In this document: piece by piece, positions 60,737 through 64,000 of the stretch
Layout of the letters: the number at the start of each line of letters is the position of its first letter
Numbering within the stretch: the stretch's first letter is position 1
Assembly (NCBI GenBank): GCA_964389305.1
Contig: CAYMEK010000008.1
Location: 23,932 to 87,931, forward strand
Origin: CAYMEK01 sp964389305
GTDB lineage: Bacteria > Spirochaetota > Spirochaetia > SZUA-6 > DRHE01
Reading direction: 5' to 3'
DNA length: 64,000 nucleotides
Notes under the pieces: generated by a model
The model's database searches: none
What the model was told of the DNA's origin: nothing
What the model saw: the letters and a program-made list of their open reading frames with translations, nothing else
Program-made: the position numbers and the translations under genes

Positions 60737-60765
60737 ATCATATAGCGATCTTCGATCGCAGTCCA
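60737..60765 (-). promoter_or_regulatory. EIIA-antiporter-P-II operon promoter with dyad in the spacer
   Basis: On the minus strand TGGACT (60760-60765; four of six) and TATGAT (60737-60742; five of six) lie 17 bases apart. A perfect inverted repeat GCGATC-TTC-GATCGC (60745-60759) fills 15 of the 17 spacer bases. Transcription would start near 60730, about 20 bases before the EIIA ATG. The dyad is positioned to be a repressor operator or the target of a MerR-type activator. Confidence 0.6.
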
Positions 60766-60827
60766 CAAGCGACCGCCATTCTGCCTCATTAGTCTTGGAG
60801 CCGGTCGCAGTGTTCATGGCTCCAGTA

Positions 60828-60841
60828 TTACAGATTTGTAA
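60828..60841. promoter_or_regulatory. TTACA-N4-TGTAA palindrome, site 2
   Basis: TTACA, GATT, TGTAA in the divergent region between EIIA and ftsH repeats the half-sites and spacing of 58601-58616. It lies about 63 bases upstream of the EIIA -35 and 77 bases before the ftsH ATG. It could control either gene. No strong ftsH promoter is evident in the 208-base gap, where an inverted GGAGCC/GGCTCC pair (60796-60822) is the only other visible structure. Confidence 0.5.
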
Positions 60842-60918
60842 CCCTGATGAAAGACAGGGGAAAGCCCAGGGCAATAACTTGATACCGGCGGCTTGAGGCT
60901 TCGCCGAGGAGGAAGAGG

Positions 60919-62853
60919 ATGGACGAGAAGGGAGAAAACAGGAAACCACCGCTAAAGTCTTTTGACTTCAAAAAATTGCGACCTTTCCTGGGGTATTTGA
61001 TAGTGACCGTTATTCTGATTGTGTTGATGAATTATTTCCTGTCGTCCAATCAGAATATAACCACTGTGGATTACAGCACCTTCAAGCAGAAGGTGCAAAG
61101 CGGGGAAATCAAGCGGGTCGAGATGACGCCCAGCTACTACATCGGCTTCACCGTTACCCGCGCCGAAGAGCAGAAGATCATGGACGGAGCCGTCAAGAAT
61201 CCGACCAAGGAACAGCTAAGCCAGTACAAAACGACTCCCGTTGACGATCCGACCTTTGTTCAATTGCTCGATTCCAAGGGAGTGGAATACTACGCCGTGT
61301 TGCCGAAGAACCATCCGCTCCTGAATGTTCTCCTTACCTGGATACTACCCTTTGCGGCCATGTTTCTGCTCTGGCGGCTGTTGTTCCGGCGTATGGGTTC
61401 CGCCGGGCAAAACGCTCTGAGCTTCGGTCAGAACAAGACCAGGATTTTAGCGGAGGGGGACACGGGGGTGCGTTTCAGCGATGTGGCGGGAGCCGATGAA
61501 TCCAAGGCCGAGCTGGCGGAGGTGGTAGACTTTTTGAAGCATCCGGAACGCTACACCGCTATCGGGGGGAAAATTCCGAAAGGGGTGCTCCTGGTCGGAG
61601 CGCCCGGCACGGGAAAGACTCTGCTGGCCAGGGCGGTGGCTGGCGAGGCCGGTGTAACCTTTTTCCGCATCAGCGGCTCGGAGTTCGTAGAGATGTTCGT
61701 CGGCGTAGGAGCCGCGCGGGTGCGGGACCTCTTCCAGCAGGCCCGGGCCAAGGCGCCCTGCATCATATTCATAGACGAGCTGGACGCGATCGGCAAGAGC
61801 CGCGGCAACAACCTTTCCGTCAATGACGAACGGGAGCAGACCCTGAATCAACTCCTGGTCGAAATGGACGGTTTCGATTCCCGCAAGGGGGTTATTCTGC
61901 TGGCCGCCACCAACAGGCCGGAAGTCCTCGACGTGGCGTTGCTGCGCCCGGGCCGGTTTGACCGGCAGGTGGTGGTCGATAAGCCCGACCTCGGCGGCCG
62001 CGAAGCGATTCTGAGGCTGCACAGCCGAAACGTGAAGCTCGATGAGTCGGTCAGCCTGCGCGATGTAGCCAGGCGGACCGCCGGGTTCGTTGGGGCCGAT
62101 CTGGCCAACCTGGTGAACGAGGCGGCTATCATGGCAGTGCGCGCCGGACGCCAGCGGGTTATCCAGGAGGACTTCGACAGCGCTTTCGAGAAGCTGGTCG
62201 CGGGGTTGGAGAAGAAAAACCGTCTGATAAATCCACGGGAGCGAGAGATCGTGGCCTACCACGAAACCGGCCACGCACTGGTGGCCTGCTTCACGCCCGG
62301 GGCTGATCCGGTGGAAAAGATCTCCATCGTGCCCAGGGGCATAGGCGCGTTGGGCTACACGCTGCAGCTGCCCATGGAGGAGCGCTTCCTCATGACCGAA
62401 GAAGAGCTGCTCGGCAAGATCGACGTGCTGTTGGGGGGCCGGGCCGCCGAGCAGATCGAATTCGAGCAGATTTCAACCGGGGCAGCAAATGATCTCGACA
62501 AGGCTGCGGAGATAACCAGGCGTATGATCACCGACTACGGGATGAGTGACAAGTTCCGAAACGTGTATCTTCCTTCCCGCAAACAGAGCCCCTTCCTCGG
62601 CAATGGCAGTTCCGCCGCGATGCGGGAGTACTCCGAGACGACCCAGCAATATATCGACGAGGAGAGCGCCAGGATTATTGCCGGACGCTATGCCGGAGTG
62701 TTGAAAATCCTGAAAGAGCATAAAGGATTGCTTCGCCGCGTGGCCCAACGGCTGTTGGAGGTCGAGGTGCTGGAAAAATCTGAGTTCGAGGCGATGCTGG
62801 ACCGAGCCCGGACGTTGAAGAAAAAAGTCACGGTCAGCGGCAACGGACGTTAG
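60919..62853 (+). CDS. ftsH: FtsH, ATP-dependent membrane zinc metalloprotease
   Basis: FtsH degrades membrane and short-lived cytoplasmic proteins. The 644-residue protein has two helices (about 15-38 and 133-160), an AAA+ domain with Walker A GAPGTGKTLL (near 227), Walker B IIFIDELDAI, and the second region of homology ATNRPEVLDVALLRPGRFDR, then a protease domain with zinc-binding His448-Glu-Thr-Gly-His452. GAGGAGGAAGAGG lies before ATG 60919. The C-terminal coiled coil is complete. The gene is intact and of normal length. Confidence 0.96.
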   Translation: MDEKGENRKPPLKSFDFKKLRPFLGYLIVTVILIVLMNYFLSSNQNITTVDYSTFKQKVQSGEIKRVEMTPSYYIGFTVTRAEEQKIMDGAVKNPTKEQLSQYKTTPVDDPTFVQLLDSKGVEYYAVLPKNHPLLNVLLTWILPFAAMFLLWRLLFRRMGSAGQNALSFGQNKTRILAEGDTGVRFSDVAGADESKAELAEVVDFLKHPERYTAIGGKIPKGVLLVGAPGTGKTLLARAVAGEAGVTFFRISGSEFVEMFVGVGAARVRDLFQQARAKAPCIIFIDELDAIGKSRGNNLSVNDEREQTLNQLLVEMDGFDSRKGVILLAATNRPEVLDVALLRPGRFDRQVVVDKPDLGGREAILRLHSRNVKLDESVSLRDVARRTAGFVGADLANLVNEAAIMAVRAGRQRVIQEDFDSAFEKLVAGLEKKNRLINPREREIVAYHETGHALVACFTPGADPVEKISIVPRGIGALGYTLQLPMEERFLMTEEELLGKIDVLLGGRAAEQIEFEQISTGAANDLDKAAEITRRMITDYGMSDKFRNVYLPSRKQSPFLGNGSSAAMREYSETTQQYIDEESARIIAGRYAGVLKILKEHKGLLRRVAQRLLEVEVLEKSEFEAMLDRARTLKKKVTVSGNGR

Positions 62854-62864
62854 ATGGGGCGGCT

Positions 62865-63923
62865 ATGATTGTCTTGGATCCGGAAAAGATCAACCGATTC
62901 CTCTCTCAGATAGCCAGAGGGTTTGTCGTAACGCCGACTCAGCTTCTGATTTTTTTTCTGCTGCTGGCGGGGATTCTGCTCTTCCTGGTGGTGTTCGCCG
63001 TGCTCCAGCGTCGAAAGTCCAAGCTGAAGATGTCCAGGCGATCCGAGGAGATTTACCGATATCTGGCAGGCAAATTCAATCTGAATGCCGAAGAGCAAGA
63101 TATCGTGCGGCGAATGGCGGCTTTCCTGAACAATGGCGAACGTGAATATACGCTGTTCCTGCAGCCCCATCGGTTCGATGCCTGCGCCCGCCGGCTTTCC
63201 GCAGCCGGGCAGGTTTCCGAAGAGGCACTCTCCAGCTTGCGTCTGAAACTCGGTTTCGCCACGCGAGGTCCCGAGGAGATACCCGCCTCCAGCTCCGAGC
63301 TTGTCCAGGGTACGGAGCTGGTACTTTTCGACCGGAACCTGCGCTCCTGCCGGGCTGTGATCCAGGCCCAGAAACCGGAAGCGCTGCTGATCTCTGTGGA
63401 CCGGGATGGCGAGCGTCTGCAAAACGGCGCCCGGGTTACTGTGTACTTCCACAGCCCGATGGGATTGTTTTCCTTTTCCTCCCGGGTGATGAAGAACGGG
63501 CAAGGGCAAATTTACCTGGACCATTCCGAGAAGCTATTGCGCTACCAGCGCCGCCGGTTCTATCGACGCAACGTCAGGGCTGTTGTGCAGCTTCGGCCTG
63601 CGGGCTCCATGCTAAGACCGGTTGTCTCGCTGCTTCTCGATCTGGGCGGAGGCGGCGCCAGCCTGTCGAATCCCGGTGGACGGTTCAAAGCTTCGGACAG
63701 GCTGGAGATCGTGTTCCCGCCCGCCGTGGGAGGGCTTACGGCCACCGGTCGGGTGCTGCGGACTTCGCAAGGCGACGGCATTCTGCATCTTCAATTCGAG
63801 AATATCAGCGAGTCATCCCGTGACCATATTATGGGATCGATCCTGTCGAGAAAAAGCCTCGAGCTTTCCGAGCGGAAAACACCGTACGGGATGGAAGAGG
63901 AGTTACCTTATGAGCTCAGGTGA
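62865..63923 (+). CDS. PilZ-domain protein with N-terminal membrane helix
   Basis: A 352-residue protein. One helix (about 24-46; LLIFFLLLAGILLFLVVF) is followed by a helical cytoplasmic region and a YcgR-type N-terminal barrel (about 145-215). The C-terminal PilZ domain has the c-di-GMP-binding motif RRRFYRRNVR and a D-x-G-x-x-x-A second motif in LLDLGGGGASLSN. Such PilZ proteins brake or tune flagellar motors. It starts 11 bases after ftsH and overlaps the next gene by 14 bases. Confidence 0.82.
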   Translation: MIVLDPEKINRFLSQIARGFVVTPTQLLIFFLLLAGILLFLVVFAVLQRRKSKLKMSRRSEEIYRYLAGKFNLNAEEQDIVRRMAAFLNNGEREYTLFLQPHRFDACARRLSAAGQVSEEALSSLRLKLGFATRGPEEIPASSSELVQGTELVLFDRNLRSCRAVIQAQKPEALLISVDRDGERLQNGARVTVYFHSPMGLFSFSSRVMKNGQGQIYLDHSEKLLRYQRRRFYRRNVRAVVQLRPAGSMLRPVVSLLLDLGGGGASLSNPGGRFKASDRLEIVFPPAVGGLTATGRVLRTSQGDGILHLQFENISESSRDHIMGSILSRKSLELSERKTPYGMEEELPYELR

Positions 63924-64000
63924 AGCAGGCGGAGCCGACAGACGAAAAAGCCTTTTCGAGGTTCTCGTATTTCTTTTTTTGATACTCCCTTCGATGGCCC
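63910..64000 (+). CDS. unknown membrane protein, 5' end only
   Basis: The first 30 codons of a gene cut by the right edge. ATG 63910 overlaps the end of the PilZ gene by 14 bases, which suggests translational coupling. A polar, Gly/Arg/Ser-rich N-terminal stretch (MSSGEAGGADRRKSLFEV) leads into a hydrophobic helix (LVFLFLILPSMA). A CPBP-type membrane protease is possible but not supported by enough sequence. Confidence 0.6.
   Translation, partial: MSSGEAGGADRRKSLFEVLVFLFLILPSMA

Overview
The window is a G+C-rich stretch (roughly 60% by eye) from what looks like a free-living spirochaete. It is an almost unbroken chromosomal backbone of cell-division, protease and motility genes, with no phage, insertion sequence, tRNA, rRNA or CRISPR array that I could see. 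Three things point to Spirochaetota: flbB (periplasmic-flagellum collar protein) sits between fliJ and fliK; a CheC-like FliY replaces a short FliN; and FlgE carries Lys165 and Cys178, the residue numbers I recall for the lysinoalanine hook cross-link of Treponema denticola. The wider order (dprA-topA-xerC-hslV-hslU-flgB-flgC-fliE...) also follows the ancestral arrangement shared with Bacillus. No genus is proposed.

Layout. 1-3.7 kb: end of ftsW, ftsQ, ftsA, ftsZ. 3.7-11.3 kb: a Xer recombinase, a TPR lipoprotein, dprA, topA, a second Xer recombinase, hslV, hslU. 11.4-34.9 kb: the flagellar operon (flgBC, fliE-J, flbB, fliK, flgDE, flbD, motAB, fliLMY, fliOPQR, flhB, flhA, flhF, flhG), mostly with tiny gaps or overlaps. 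35-42.1 kb: an acidic membrane protein, fliA, a FapA/DUF342 protein, two small proteins, cheW, cheA, cheY. 42.1-46.0 kb, minus strand: a Maf-type (MptE-like) protein and an FtsI-class PBP with a PASTA domain. 46.1-49.8 kb: two LysM/M23 proteins and an exported bactofilin-like protein. 49.8-58.1 kb: rpsU (minus), a patatin phospholipase, a sigma-54 activator, then a redox/iron group (Rieske-FAD reductase, OsmC, ferritin-like VIT1 protein), a cyclic-nucleotide-binding protein and an HATPase-HDOD fusion. 58.1-60.7 kb, minus strand: a degenerate receiver, then a PTS EIIA, cation/proton antiporter and P-II-like operon. 60.9-64 kb: ftsH, a PilZ protein and the start of a membrane-protein gene.

How it works together. 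The centre encodes nearly all of the basal body, export gate, switch, stator, hook and placement machinery of a periplasmic flagellum with its core chemotaxis relay; flagellin genes are absent. The flanks build and remodel the envelope the flagella lie in.

The most unusual signal is between fliG and fliH: a 99-bp tandem repeat array whose two hairpin types carry GNRA loops and differ by compensatory base changes, so it looks like selected RNA structure inside the operon. Second is the 56-61 kb signalling region, with a kinase-ATPase/HDOD fusion, an EIIA/antiporter/P-II operon, a dyad filling the promoter spacer of that operon, and two matching TTACA-N4-TGTAA palindromes.
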